This document shows, piece after piece, positions 11,570-22,049 of a stretch of 64,000 nt of DNA. Made by a program: the position numbers and the translations under genes. Under the pieces are notes generated by a model. It worked only from the letters and a program-made list of their open reading frames with translations. It searched no databases and had not been told where the DNA came from. The stretch is from Avena insularis (Eukaryota; Streptophyta; Magnoliopsida; Poales; Poaceae), in NCBI GenBank assembly GCA_023614405.1, contig CM042688.1:376699331-376763330 (forward strand), read 5' to 3'. Numbering within the stretch: position 1 is the first letter of the stretch; each line of letters starts with the position of its first letter.

Positions 11570-12688
11570 TTATCGAAGGTTCAAGGAGAGGTTATGCATC
11601 CTCTCCACAGTTCCTCCAAGTTCTTGGAAGTTTTGGTATGTAGCGAACCGGGTTGGTGGCTTCTCCTCTTGATAAGTAACTTCTTGGTCCTCTTCCTTGT
11701 CCTCATACTCATCCAGAATCTCCTCCTCGGGTTGGTGTTGCTCAACCTGCAAGTCATATAGCAAACGTCCTTCCTCGATAGAGAAAATACCATTTGGCAA
11801 AGGAGCAGGGTAGAGACCCCCAACTCCAGCAATATGCAAGTAATAAACACCACCTCTCCTAGTGAGCATTCCACAAGCTTTTAAAGTAGAGAAACCAACA
11901 TGTCACTCACCTAGCACTGGTCGCAACTCACCTAGGTCGATTCCTAGGGCAATGGCAAGCACGGTGATGACACCTCCACCTATGATTGGTCCTTGCCTTT
12001 GGGAGGATTGTTACTCCATGTAGCACACAATAATTGCGCCCAAGTTGAGTGAAAAGTCGATGTTGTTGAAAGAAGCTTTTGCAAGGACTAAGATGTCCTC
12101 CTCATTGAGTCTCGTGAACTCATTTCATGCATGTAAGGTGTTAGCAATAACATAGAACAAATAGCGAATTGCAGGATGTTCAATATTATTCCCCTTGCTT
12201 ACTCTAGAAGTGAAACTCATTCCATTATAATAAAGTTCCGGGGAAGGGTCTATGCCAGTAAAGGATGCACGTAAGGCATTAGCATTATTGTTAGGAAAAT
12301 TAAAACATGTGCACCATTCATCTAGTCATAAAGCATAATTGTTGTTCATAAGTCGGAAAGGAATCATGTCCTCTCCATGCCATGCTTTAACGGTGCTTTG
12401 CAAAGAACTTAGAAATTCAAGAGTTAACCGGCGATAAGTAGGCACATCATTGGATACAAAGTTTTGCAGGCCAACTCTATTGCAAAGTAAATTGAAGTCA
12501 TTAGAAATACCAAGTTTATTCAATATAATGGGGTAAGCCTACTTGGTTGTCTTCACTTCTCGATTCTTGATCCTGTTGAAGCGATCACGTTGGAGCTCAT
12601 CCCTGAACCGTATCCCCATGCATTCTTGAGCAGCAGCCCGAGAAGAACTAGCGGCGGCATGAGCATGAGTGTGGCTCCTTGTGTTCAT
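11570..12688 (-). pseudogene. ATHILA-type ORF, 373 codons with about five stops
   Basis: An ATG at 12688 opens MNTRSHTHAHAAASSSRAAA. One frame then runs to 11570 with only internal stops and no frameshift. Readable blocks include GIRFRDELQRDRFNRI, NKLGISNDFNLLCNRVGL, RLTLEFLSSLQSTVKAW, IPFRLMNNNYAL and RRGGVYYLHIAGVGGLYP, ending in an acidic QPEEEILDEYEDKEED tail. The arrangement resembles the plant ATHILA ORF-1 family, whose function is unknown. All the stops I examined could be explained by single C-to-T changes on one strand, typical of decay of methylated DNA. It follows gag-protease after about 1 kb of hairpin-rich spacer. Confidence 0.65.
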
Positions 12689-13049
12689 CATCTAAAATGA
12701 TAAGGAAGGACAAATAGAACTTTTTGATCCAACAATAATAAGCATAACATATTCCTCATCATAGCACAATAAAATGTCCCCTCAAAATAATAATCTAGGC
12801 AAGAGAATCATGGCAATTAGTTCATAGTAGGTCTCACCCTAGATTGATAATGACAATAGATCAAAAAAAATTGCAAAAAATAATTGGAGGATCGGAGGAT
12901 AAACATACCGTGGATCACTTGTATTCGAGGAAATCAAACGAAATTAAGTAGAGATGAAGATCTCTTGAGTTTTTGAGAGAGTTTGGAGGTAGAAGAGAGA
13001 AAAAGGATTAAAGTTTTGGTGTTGGGGGTACCTTCCCGCAGCGATTTTG

Positions 13050-13440
13050 TGGTCGGACACATCTATACGGCCAAACTATACGGCTGGAACAATTTGTTCC
13101 GCCGTATAGTTGGTTTGTTGTCAAAAATTTAGGGTTTTCACCTAGCGACACAACTATACAGCCAGAACTATACGTCCGGGATTTTTATCCCTGCCGTATA
13201 GTTGGTCATCAAACCTTTTGTGCCCTGGAAAAGATTTTACAAAGGCAACATAACTATACGGCTGAAACTATACGGCTGGAATTTTTATTCTCGCCATATA
13301 GTTGGTCGTTAAACCTTCAGTACCTACGGAAGAAAATTCGTCGATGGCAAAGATATCTATACGGCCAAACTATATAGCTAGAATTTTTATTCCCTCCATA
13401 TAGTAGGTCGTTAAACCTTCTATAGACATCAAAAAATTTC
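13050..13440. repeat. Tandem hairpin repeat, four units of about 95-105 bp
   Basis: Each unit contains CTATACGGC, a short AATTTTTATTCC-like spacer and the inverse GCCGTATAG followed by TTGGTCGTTAAACC. Units lie near 13066, 13153, 13251 and 13356. Each can form a hairpin of about 10 bp of stem. The block separates the protease and ATHILA ORFs. One diverged copy occurs in each LTR (about 9700-9755 and 16683-16730). Confidence 0.75.
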
Positions 13441-13716
13441 TATTTCTTTGAGAATTCTTTCTTATCCTGAAACATAGCGAAACACCTTGTTTTTTGATAT
13501 AAAAATGAAAGTAAAAATTGTCGACCAACATGAGCATGTATAGAGCAGGATTTTTAGTACTACCGAACTTCTTCTCCTCAAGTGGAGCTTTCTAGCACTC
13601 TTTATTAAACATTAAACTTAAACTAAAACTTAAAAACTTTACTCAAACCTTTATTTCACATGGACTGCCTTCCATGAAGCGCTCTTTTATGGTCAATAGC
13701 TTGACCTTGATGTTGC

Positions 13717-14289
13717 TCACTTAGGCCAGATGAGTGGAACACCCACTCCAAAATAGTTGGCCTTCAAAGTGATGGCATCCTTTTCATCATGCTTGGCTTT
13801 CTTCTTCCTGGGAAAATGAATAACAAAAGGATCCCGCGAAGGCAATTGAAGCTTAATGTTCCCTTCATGTAGATTAATCAAAGCTTTAATAGTCCTTAAG
13901 AATGGATGGCCTAATATAATAGGAGTAGTAGCATCTTCAGGCATGTCAACAATAACAAAATCAATAAGAGCAGGACAACCTTTAATGTATACTAAAGTAT
14001 TTTCTTTAATCCCTACAGCTTGTTTGTAGGTAGAATCTTCTAGATGTAATTTTAACTCGGTGATTTCAAAAGAGCCAAGATTTAACTTGTTAAAAAGACT
14101 TTTTAGAATTGTTGAAACGCTTGCACCTAGATCACAAAGTGCATCTATCTCATTGGTCCCAATTTCAATCTTAATAGTAGGCTCAAATATATCATCAAGC
14201 TTCACAGGTAACTTTTCAGAAATTTTCTTATATTCTTCCTCAAGATCACGTACCTTTATTGCTACTTGATTAACAAAGTGTTGATACAT
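13717..14289 (-). pseudogene. Athila-type retroviral aspartic protease, C-terminal part of gag-protease
   Basis: This 190-residue frame has the catalytic motif CDLGASVS, the Athila-type form of the aspartic protease active site, a flap-region block (GCPALIDFVIVDMPEDATTPI) and the hydrophobic ILGHPFLRT. It is in the same frame as gag upstream and ends in a basic PRKKKAKHDEKDA tail and a stop. It would process the gag polyprotein. No reverse transcriptase follows. The domain itself looks intact, but stops upstream would prevent translation from gag. Confidence 0.85.
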
Positions 14290-15524
14290 AGCTCCCTCAT
14301 TTCCTTCACTTACTGGAATCTTGATATTGATCCTTTTTACAAGATCTTCAACGATCTAATTTGGTGAAGGAGCATTACTATAATCAAGTTCTTCAGGCTC
14401 CTCCCTTTGGATTCTCATCATCTTGAGGTCTTCAACAGGATTGGGCTCAGCTTTACCTGCAAATTTAGCTAGAATGAGGAGGGCATGCAAATCATTCCTC
14501 AAACTTACAACTTGGTTACATAATTTACCAAGCATAGCATCATGGTTCTCCATTATTTTAACAAGGATATTGTTTTGCTCATTTTGTGAGTCCATAAAGG
14601 ACTTAAATGTTTCTTGGAGACTACCATTACTTTATCCCATATTATTATTAGAGTTACCTATAGGACTAGAATAATGTTTCTGAAAATTAGGATTATAATT
14701 CTTCTTGTAAGCAGGGTTATAATGATTACGAGCTATGAAGTCTATTTCTTCAATATTTGATTTTGGGATAGCTCTTACCTGGTTTTCCTTAACTTCTACG
14801 GCTAATATGAGCTCATCCATCTTAGCATTGAGTTCTTCATTTTCTTGTGGTGAGATGGAGTTCACCTTCTTCGTGTTTGATCTATCCACATGCCACTGGG
14901 CATGGTTGTCTTGCATATGTTCTAGTAGTTGCTTTGCTTCGGTAATATGTTTTCCCATAAATGTTCCTCCAGCTGCAGTATCAAGCATAGACTAATACAT
15001 AGGGTTAAGAGCATTATAAAATAAATGGAGAATTAACCAATCTTCCATCCCATGACTAGGATAGTTTCTCATGCATTCTTTCATCCTCTCCTATGAAAGT
15101 GCTAGTGGCTCACGCTCTTCCTGTCTAAAATCAGTAATATTAGATCTTAGTTGCATAGTCTTTGTAGGTGGGGAAAATTTAGTCATAAATAAAGAAGTAC
15201 ACTCCACCCATGATGCAATAGTATTTCTAGGCAAAGATAGCAACCATTCTTTTGCTCTTCCTCTAAGAGAGAAAGGAGAAAAGCACAATTTGACCGCATC
15301 GGGGTCAACATCTTTTATGTGCATCATATCACATATTTTAGTGAAAGTGTTCAAGTGCATACCTGCGTCCTCAACAGCAGAGCCTCCAAATTGATTCTGT
15401 TGAACAAAACTTCAATAGTGGGGCTTAATTTCATAATCATCAGCAGTAATTGCTAGCTGGTAATAGGAGTACGCAAATAATCATTGTTGGGAGTTGCAAA
15501 CTCCCCAAGCTTCTTTTCAGCCAT
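14290..15524 (-). pseudogene. gag: Athila-type gag with internal stops
   Basis: The likely start is ATG at 15524 (MAEKKLGEFATPNNDY), followed by a frameshift near 15430. From 15360 a single frame holds the retrotransposon gag core KLCFSPFSLRGRAKEWLLSLP and FSPPTKTMQLRSNITDFRQ, then SMLDTAAGGTFMGKHITEAKQLLEHM. An N/Y-rich linker (HYNPAYKKNYNPNFQKHY) and a helical SQNEQNNILVKIMENHDAML segment follow. Stops near 15089, 14990, 14630 and 14355 break it. It continues in frame into the protease. No CCHC knuckle is visible. Confidence 0.82.
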
Positions 15525-15690
15525 ATTTTCTATGTTTTTGGGTTTTCTTAAACAAAGACTTATGATAGTAAAAACAAGAATTTAAAGACTAACTAATTTT
15601 TTTGGTTTTTCAAATAAAGACTGAAAGCAAACTAACAAAATTAAAACTAGCAAGGTTCCTACTATCCTCACCAGGGTAGCTATTGCTTCC

Positions 15691-15711
15691 CTAGCAATGG
15701 CACAAGAAAAA
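15691..15711 (-). other. Primer-binding site, degenerate tRNA-Asp type
   Basis: The minus strand reads TTGTGCCATTGCTAGGGAAG a few bases inside the 5' LTR. Compared with TGGCGCCGTTGCCGGGGAAG most positions match, and most differences are C/T or G/A transitions. Confidence 0.6.
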
Positions 15712-15715
15712 GGGT

Positions 15716-16974
15716 TGATACCTTCGATCCGAATTACGGATGTAGTATAGCTCTTTTCCCTAGTAGACCTAGGTTATCGAATCCTTGAGAAGCAGAAAGC
15801 ATAGTGAAGTTACTTTAACGGACCTTCGAGAGTTTTATAATTATTTTTGTGTTTTACCGGACCAAGAGTTTGTTGTCTTTTGTTGTTGTCGATGATGGAG
15901 ATAGAGGGCCTAGGGCTTTCGGTATCACCTATAGCTGTGAAAAACATCCAATGGGAATAAAAGATAATAATAAAGTATGCATGTAACTGTTAGATCAAGA
16001 TAATTATATGTGAGCAGTGCATCAATAATTGCTATTGTCTCTACAACCGCTTATAGCAATAACCTACTAGTCTCATCAATAGAAGAAAGAGAACTAATGA
16101 TATGCATAGTGATGTCACCATTAATCCCAAGTAAATCCCTCACATACAGCTGTACTACCCCTTCTATCACTGGGGTTCCCAACCTGCAGATTAGTCATTA
16201 CTCATACTCCCTATACCTGACTCAATCCTCGGGGTCTTGGGTACCTGACAAGTCCTTGGATTGAGGTAAGAGAGGATACAATAATCATTATGTCATACAA
16301 ACTAATACATGATCCCATCTATGATAAATAACATGCACAAAAGCTACATGGCTAGGCCGAAGCCCTTAGCCCAAAGAGAATTACTCACACATAGAGATGA
16401 AATCAACAATCATAAACATTGCAATGGAAATCATTAGATTGATAGCAAATAGTCTTACAATGTCACTAGTCAAAGATGAGATCTACTATTACAAGTGGTG
16501 GAATATGGCTATGGTGGTGGAGAAGGGTTTGGAGATTAGATCTATGTCTCTTCCTATGGAGGCTCTTCGGTGTTGTGGATGCAGGTTTCTGGGGCTAGGG
16601 CACTGTTTCTCGTCACCCGAAGCCTCTTTTTATAGGGGCCCCTTCACGAAAGTTGTTCTATTTGACCGAGAGGTGTCGACGGCAACTATACGGCTGGAAT
16701 TTTATTCCCGACATATAGTTGGTCGTTAAAGCTTCTATCTCCACTTCACGACCCTGGTTTCTTTGGGTTGTTGGAAATCTCGTATCTTTGACTTTAATGT
16801 TGTGATTCCCATCATCAAACATCATTATCTATGCAGGGAAAAATAGAAATAAAGGATTGCATACCCCTTTGATCATTAGGCATTAGTGGCAGGGGTTAGA
16901 GAGATATTTCATAAAAAATATGAATAATATCCTATTTAAATGTGGATGTAGATGGCTATATTTCACAGCCATTA
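15716..16974 (-). repeat. 5' LTR of the minus-strand Athila-lineage element
   Basis: It is homologous to 8734-10005 along its full length. The minus-strand end is GGTATCA, next to the primer site. A TATA-like CCTATAAAAAGAGG lies at about 16623-16636 on the minus strand. One copy of the hairpin motif lies at 16683-16730. Confidence 0.85.
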
Positions 16975-17727
16975 ACGTGTTTGATCTAAGATTTGGGGAG
17001 ATCTATAACACCTTGTAATCTATCTTAGAGTTTTAGCATGTTTTGTTTACTGCATGCATGTTAGGTTTTAATTCCAGAATTTGCATTAGTTGCATCATCT
17101 TAAAGCTCTCTTCTGTTTGAGAAAAGAATTATATCCGTTGAGTTTCGAGACTTTATGATATTTGAAGTTATCTTTTGATTCATGATTATTATATTAGATG
17201 ATTGAATTAGGTTGAGTGTTATGATACTTGTATAGCTGTCATGATTTTCGGGACTTCGACACCAATAAAGTATTAATTAAACTATGAGAAGAAGAATTTT
17301 GGTAGCATAGTATAGTCATGGTTTTCTTAAAAGCCATAAAAACTAGTGAGCATGATCAAATGGTTGTATTAAAATTCCAAGGCAAAAGAAAGGTACAAGA
17401 TAGAAAAGAGAAAAAGAAAAAGAATGATCATGAATCTTCATTATTGAAATCAAGTGCTCAAATAATTCAACTTTATTATTATATAATATGTTGAATCACT
17501 AAAAGCTTATTATAACTTCATTGATACCAAAAATGTATTGAATCCTCTAAGTCATGTGATGTGTAAGGGTGTGATAATACCTCTGAAGTAACTTTACATC
17601 TGATATTGTATTCCTGCTTCAATTTCTGCCTCATTAATTGTAATGACTCATGCCTCATGAACATAATGATCTTGTCCATAAGCCACCATCTTGCTCGGGG
17701 ATGAGCAAGAGTCTAGCTTGGGGGAGT
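16975..17727 (+). other. 3' non-coding end and polypurine tract of the interrupted Athila-lineage host element
   Basis: It begins with the target-site duplication ACGTG and contains no conserved ORF. At 17690-17710 there is a hairpin-like CTTGCTCGGGGATGAGCAAG, then AGCTTGGGGGAGT directly before the LTR at 17728. The same arrangement, in the same order, is seen in the minus-strand element at 10006-10040. Confidence 0.6.
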
Positions 17728-18391
17728 TGATGGGTCCAAAATTTAAGCATATTTACCTTTCGTTTTTGCATAAGTAGAATAGGGATTTTTGTATTTTACT
17801 ACATTTGTGTGCACCTTTTGTCCTTGTTTCAACAGGATCCCAAATTACTGAGTCTCTTATGGACATATCAATTGTAACTATCATATTTATGTTTTAATGT
17901 GATATTTTAAGGTGATAAAAGTCACCTAATTGATTTACCTTCGCACCTGGGGGAATAGCAAACGTGAGGAAGTCTACTGCAGCGTTAACGACCAGTGGTA
18001 CAGGCGGAGACCGCCTATACCGTCTTCCTGTACCAGGCAGCAGTGCGACCGCCTCGTCAAATACTTTCTTTTGGCGAATACGGATCACAGATCCGACATT
18101 CACAACAACCTTGAGCCACGAAAAACCACACCAGAAAGGGATCTAAAGGAGGAACTTGGAGAAGGGAAAATCCCTACTACTTCACGGATCATTGGAGGGC
18201 ATCGCATCATCCCCTTAATCATCAACCGCTGCATCACCATCCCCACTATTACCCCTATCTTTCATTCGTTGGATCTTGTTGTAATTCCAAATTCAATTGT
18301 GGTTTGCACTAGATTTACCCTCATACTTTTATCCATCCATTTGATTATGACGATGTCATTGATTACTTCCATGTGTGAGTAGTTTCCCTTC
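17728..18391 (+). repeat. Partial 3' LTR of the Athila-lineage host element
   Basis: It starts TGATGGGTCC immediately after the polypurine tract. It runs through CCATGTGTGAGTAG, a phrase also seen in the LTR at 58814 around 59360, and is cut by the CACTA terminus at 18392. The rest of the LTR was not found in the window. Confidence 0.6.
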
Positions 18392-18984
18392 CACTACAAG
18401 AAAAGTTGGCTTTTACAATGGATGATTTTCCTGGTTGAAGGCCCGTTTTTCGTGGCTAATAATTGTTCTACGACGGATGACCATCATGGTAAAAGCCCCG
18501 TCACAAAAGAATCTACCACGGGTTTTTTCTGACCATGGAGGATCGGACCTTTTAGCCTTGTTTCGTCGTAGATCTGTTTGCCAGCCGTGTTGACTATTGA
18601 CGTCATGCAAAATGCCACGTGGCAAACACCGTTAACGCGCAGTTACCACCGTTAATGGCCACAGAAACCGTGGTAGAAACCAGGCCTAGCCAAGGTCCGC
18701 TAATAATTAAGTGGGCCGGCCCATTAGGAGAGCCCAATAAGATTATGGCCCGTTACTGTTTCGTCCGGCACTGTTTGAAATGGGCCCAAAAGATGCGACC
18801 AGTAGCGACCCGCGAATGTTAGGCCCGTTATTGTTTCGGTCTATAGAAGCTCACATTGTTCGAATACTGTGTGGCTTGTTAACAACATGCGTCAAGTAGG
18901 CCTGATATTGTTAAGGCCCACGGTCAGCCCGTCACTATTTGCATAGCTCGTCCTGGGCCGCCTACGAACAACCCACTTTTGAGA

Positions 18985-19440
18985 AGGTCGATACTGTTTT
19001 GCCCTTTTACTATTCTGGCTCGCTACTGTTCTGGCGGTGTACTATTCATGTCCGTTACTGTTGTGGTCCTTTACTATATTGGCCCGTTACTATGCTTGTT
19101 GCCGCTGTTTTGGCCTACTACTATTCAGGCATGTTACTGTTCTGGCCTGTTACTTATCTGGTCTGTTACTGTTTTGGCATGTTACTGTGCTAGGTTGCCA
19201 CTGTTCTGGCCTGCTGGTGTTTTGGCCTGCTATTGTTTTGGCCTATTTCTGTTTTAGCATGTTACTATTTCGCCTATTACTGTTTTGGCCTATTACTGTT
19301 TTGGCCTATTTTTGTTTTAGCATTTTACTGTTTCGCCTGTTACTGTTTTAAACTGCTACTCTTTTGGCATGTTACTGTTTTGGCATGTTACTGTTTTGGC
19401 CTATTACTGTTCCATCCAGTTACCGTTACTATTTTGGTCT
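18985..19440 (+). repeat. Minisatellite, about 16-bp unit
   Basis: Imperfect tandem copies of TTACTGTTTTGGCCTG and variants (GGCATG, GGCCTA) repeat more than 20 times. Purely because the unit lacks stops, three overlapping leucine-, phenylalanine- and cysteine-rich open frames arise here. They should not be read as genes. Confidence 0.8.
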
Positions 19441-19699
19441 TTCTGAAGCCCATGCAAATATCATAAAAGGAGTATAATTAGTGAGCATCTTTTACTGTTC
19501 ATGGAAGGCGCAATACAAGAAGGGCAAATAACAAAACCCTATATAGTTACCTGATCGACCTGGATGGCGCAGTTATGGTACCGCCATGCGTGGACGGCAT
19601 CAACTAAATGCCTAAATGGCCTATGCGAGTTATCTAGATATTACATCAGCTACAAACTTCTTAAAAATATTACATAATATGAACAAAAGGGAAACAAAA

Positions 19700-21012
19700 T
19701 TCAGCATTTCAGTTGCGAATCAAATTGATAGCAGAGTCCTCAATATTCTTTCTCAATCCATCAACTGCATCTCCCTTTGAGTGTGACAGCTACATTGGAA
19801 AACCACCTTGAGACATGATCTTGCAGTCCCCTCTTTGGTGGCGATAGCAATAATTGCAATCTGAAACTAAGTAATAACAAGTTAATACAGCAAACAATAC
19901 AAACTACTCATAGCTAAGAATGAACCAGATAGGAATTATAATTGCATAATACGAACTTGTAGAGCAGGAATGCAAACGATGAATGAACTATATAGTAGAG
20001 GATAGTTATGTCATTGCCTAGGATGAACCAGAACCAGATACGAGATATAATGGTGTGGCTTGTGAACCTGTAGAACAGGACAAACAAACATTAGACAAGT
20101 ATGCCAATAATGAAATGAGAAATCAAACAAAGTGTTTCTTAGAATTTCAGTATAAACTAGCCAGGTCATTTCAGCAAATATATATGGAAGAAGTGGTATC
20201 TCCTGGAATGCAAGAGACGTTGGGTGACTCGGAATTTCTAGTGAGCTACACAATAGCATGTAGTTACTATCGTAGCTAAGAATGAACCACATAGAAATTA
20301 TAACCGCAGCGTACCAGAACTTGTCGAGCGGGAATAGAAAACACGAATGAACTATATAGTAAAGAATAATTATGTCGTTGATTAGGACGAACCAGCACTA
20401 GATACAGAAAATATATAATGGCATCGCTGGTGGACCTGTAGGCTGTGCAAACCAACATGTTCATTGTTGCCTTTTTGAGCTGTACGCAAAGAAAAAGAAA
20501 ATAGTCAGTGTTGCAGCTTTTGAAGAACCAGATGGCAACAACAAAATTATAATCAAACTAGTACGAAGAGTTTGAACGGGTACTATAGGATAGCAGAACG
20601 ATGCTAAGGAGAAAATAATAGCAGGCACTTAGCTCAGCAATAACCAGATAGAGTCAGTAACTGTGGAGCAGTGAATCCACACTAATATTTTCCACTGACA
20701 TTACATTTTGCAAGAACTACACAATAGAAGGCAATTACTAGTGTACGGAGCAGCTAAGATAAGAACATGTGCATGACAATATAACAAGCATGTGCATGAC
20801 TTGAAATTTGTAGAGCAGCGAATGCAAACCAACATGTCTAATGACCTTGTATGTACCAGCACGAGGAACATGTGTGCCTAGTGACTTGTATGTACTAGCA
20901 CGATTACAAAAATGCAGTTCACTATGACAGGCTTGAACCTGCTATACCGCTGACAAAACAAAAAATGGGTTGGAGATTTGGTTACCTTGGTTGGAGAGGC
21001 GTCTAAGCATCA
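19700..21012 (-). pseudogene. Remnant of a spliced CACTA-associated gene
   Basis: On the minus strand an ATG at 21012 gives MMLRRLSNQ followed by a GTAACC donor-like site. Downstream are acceptor-like TTCTACAG and CCTACAG sites preceding short similar exons (VHKPHHYISYLVLV at about 20065-20010, STSDAIIYFLYLVLV at about 20445-20385). Near 19860-19715 a possible terminal exon reads KGDAVDGLRKNIEDSAINLIRN before a stop. No family domain is recognised. The exon duplication and position just inside a CACTA end suggest a transposon-encoded gene in decay. Confidence 0.35.
19905..20465. repeat. Tandem duplication, about 361-bp offset
   Basis: The stretch from 19917 (AAGAATGAACCAGATAGGAA, then a GAACTATATAGTA stretch) recurs from 20279 with about 80 percent identity by eye, including the exon-like segment. 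A shorter third echo lies near 20811. Confidence 0.6.
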
Positions 21013-22044
21013 TCGGTCCTGTGCGAGTGATGTCCAGGTCACTGAGGGTGCTACGGTTGCGGTGGCTATTGGCGTCAGGGAAGCAGATCTTGGGAGATTG
21101 ATGTTGGTGCAGTCAACGGTGACGACCGTGTAGCTGGTCTGGAGCAGTGGACATGGAACTTGTTGAACTAGATCCTGTCTGGTGGAGAACGGTGAAGCTG
21201 CTCTGGTACGGTTGGGTAGCTTTCGACGGCGGGGAAGCAGAGCGTGGGTGGTCGACAATGCCATAAGCACGGTCAGTGAGACCACAACTCTGGTGGAGTG
21301 GCAGAGAGACCCGGTGAACTATAGGGTGGGAGTCGATGAAGCAGCTCCGGCATTTGTGGAATTGCCGCCGGGTGGTGCGCGCGGTGGTACTGGAGGTGAT
21401 GGCATGGGAGAGAAGCCTAGGATTTTGGGAGGGCCAGCTGGAAAAACTGCATGAGTCGGGACTATAGAGGTGAACAGAAAAATAATTACGACCATGCCCC
21501 CAAGATACCGACTTTAGCATGCCCATAGGGCGTCTGAACAATGGGTAGAATGGGAATTTTAAAGTCAAAAGTTTTTGAAATGGAGGGGCGCGAAATGCTT
21601 CAAAGTTGGTGTGTTATTTTGCTGCTCGATAGAGATTTTGAATTTGGCTAATAACAGAAAAGTGGTATGGGAGATTTTGCCTCAAAGTTTTTGAAACAGT
21701 GGGGCGGGAAATGCTTCAAAGTCGGTGTTTGATTTTGCCGCTTGACAGCGATTTTGAATTTGGATACCGACCAAATAATAATTAATAGAAAAGTGGTACT
21801 CCCCGGTGGGAGATTTGGCCTCAAAGTTTTTGAAACATTGGGGCGGGAAATGCTTCAAAGTCGGTTTTTGATTTAGCCGCTCGACGGAGATTTTGAATTT
21901 GACTACCGGTGAAATAATAATTAATAGAAAAGTGGTACTCCCCGGTGGGAGATTTGGCCTCAAAGTTTTTGAAACGGTGGGGCAGGAAATGCTTCAAAGT
22001 CGGTGTTTGATTTTGCCACTCGACAGAGATTTTGAATTTGGCTA

Positions 22045-22049
22045 CCGGC
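22045..22049. repeat. Target-site duplication CCGGC, left copy
   Basis: CCGGC directly before TGTAACG. It is perfectly repeated at 25390-25394 after the LTR end. Confidence 0.9.

Larger units (their letters stand above)
8734..16974 (-). mobile_element. Non-autonomous Athila-lineage Gypsy element, complete with both LTRs
   Basis: Two LTRs of about 1.27 kb (8734-10005 and 15716-16974) flank a 5.7-kb interior. On the minus strand the order is tRNA-Asp-like primer site, gag-protease in one frame, a hairpin repeat block, an ATHILA-type ORF, a non-coding tail, and a polypurine tract. Reverse transcriptase, RNase H and integrase are absent, and there is no gap where they could fit, so the element must rely on enzymes from a relative. 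A near-perfect 5-bp duplication (ACATG/ACGTG) marks its insertion into another Athila-lineage element. Many in-frame stops indicate age. Confidence 0.88.
18392..21480 (+). mobile_element. CACTA-type DNA transposon, left end; right terminus not found
   Basis: CACTACAAGAAAAG at 18392 is the classic plant CACTA terminal inverted repeat. The preceding TTC could be its 3-bp target duplication. Subterminal sequence has repeated GGCCCGTTACTGTTTCG-like words that grade into a minisatellite (18985-19440), as expected for CACTA subterminal repeats. Exon-like pieces on the minus strand follow. The inverse terminus (CTTGTAGTG) was not seen up to 33500, so the right boundary given here is arbitrary. Confidence 0.6.

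Noticed and set aside
18939..19466. Leucine/phenylalanine/cysteine-rich frames that resemble membrane proteins
   Set aside because: They translate the 16-bp minisatellite in three overlapping frames. There is no start context or domain.
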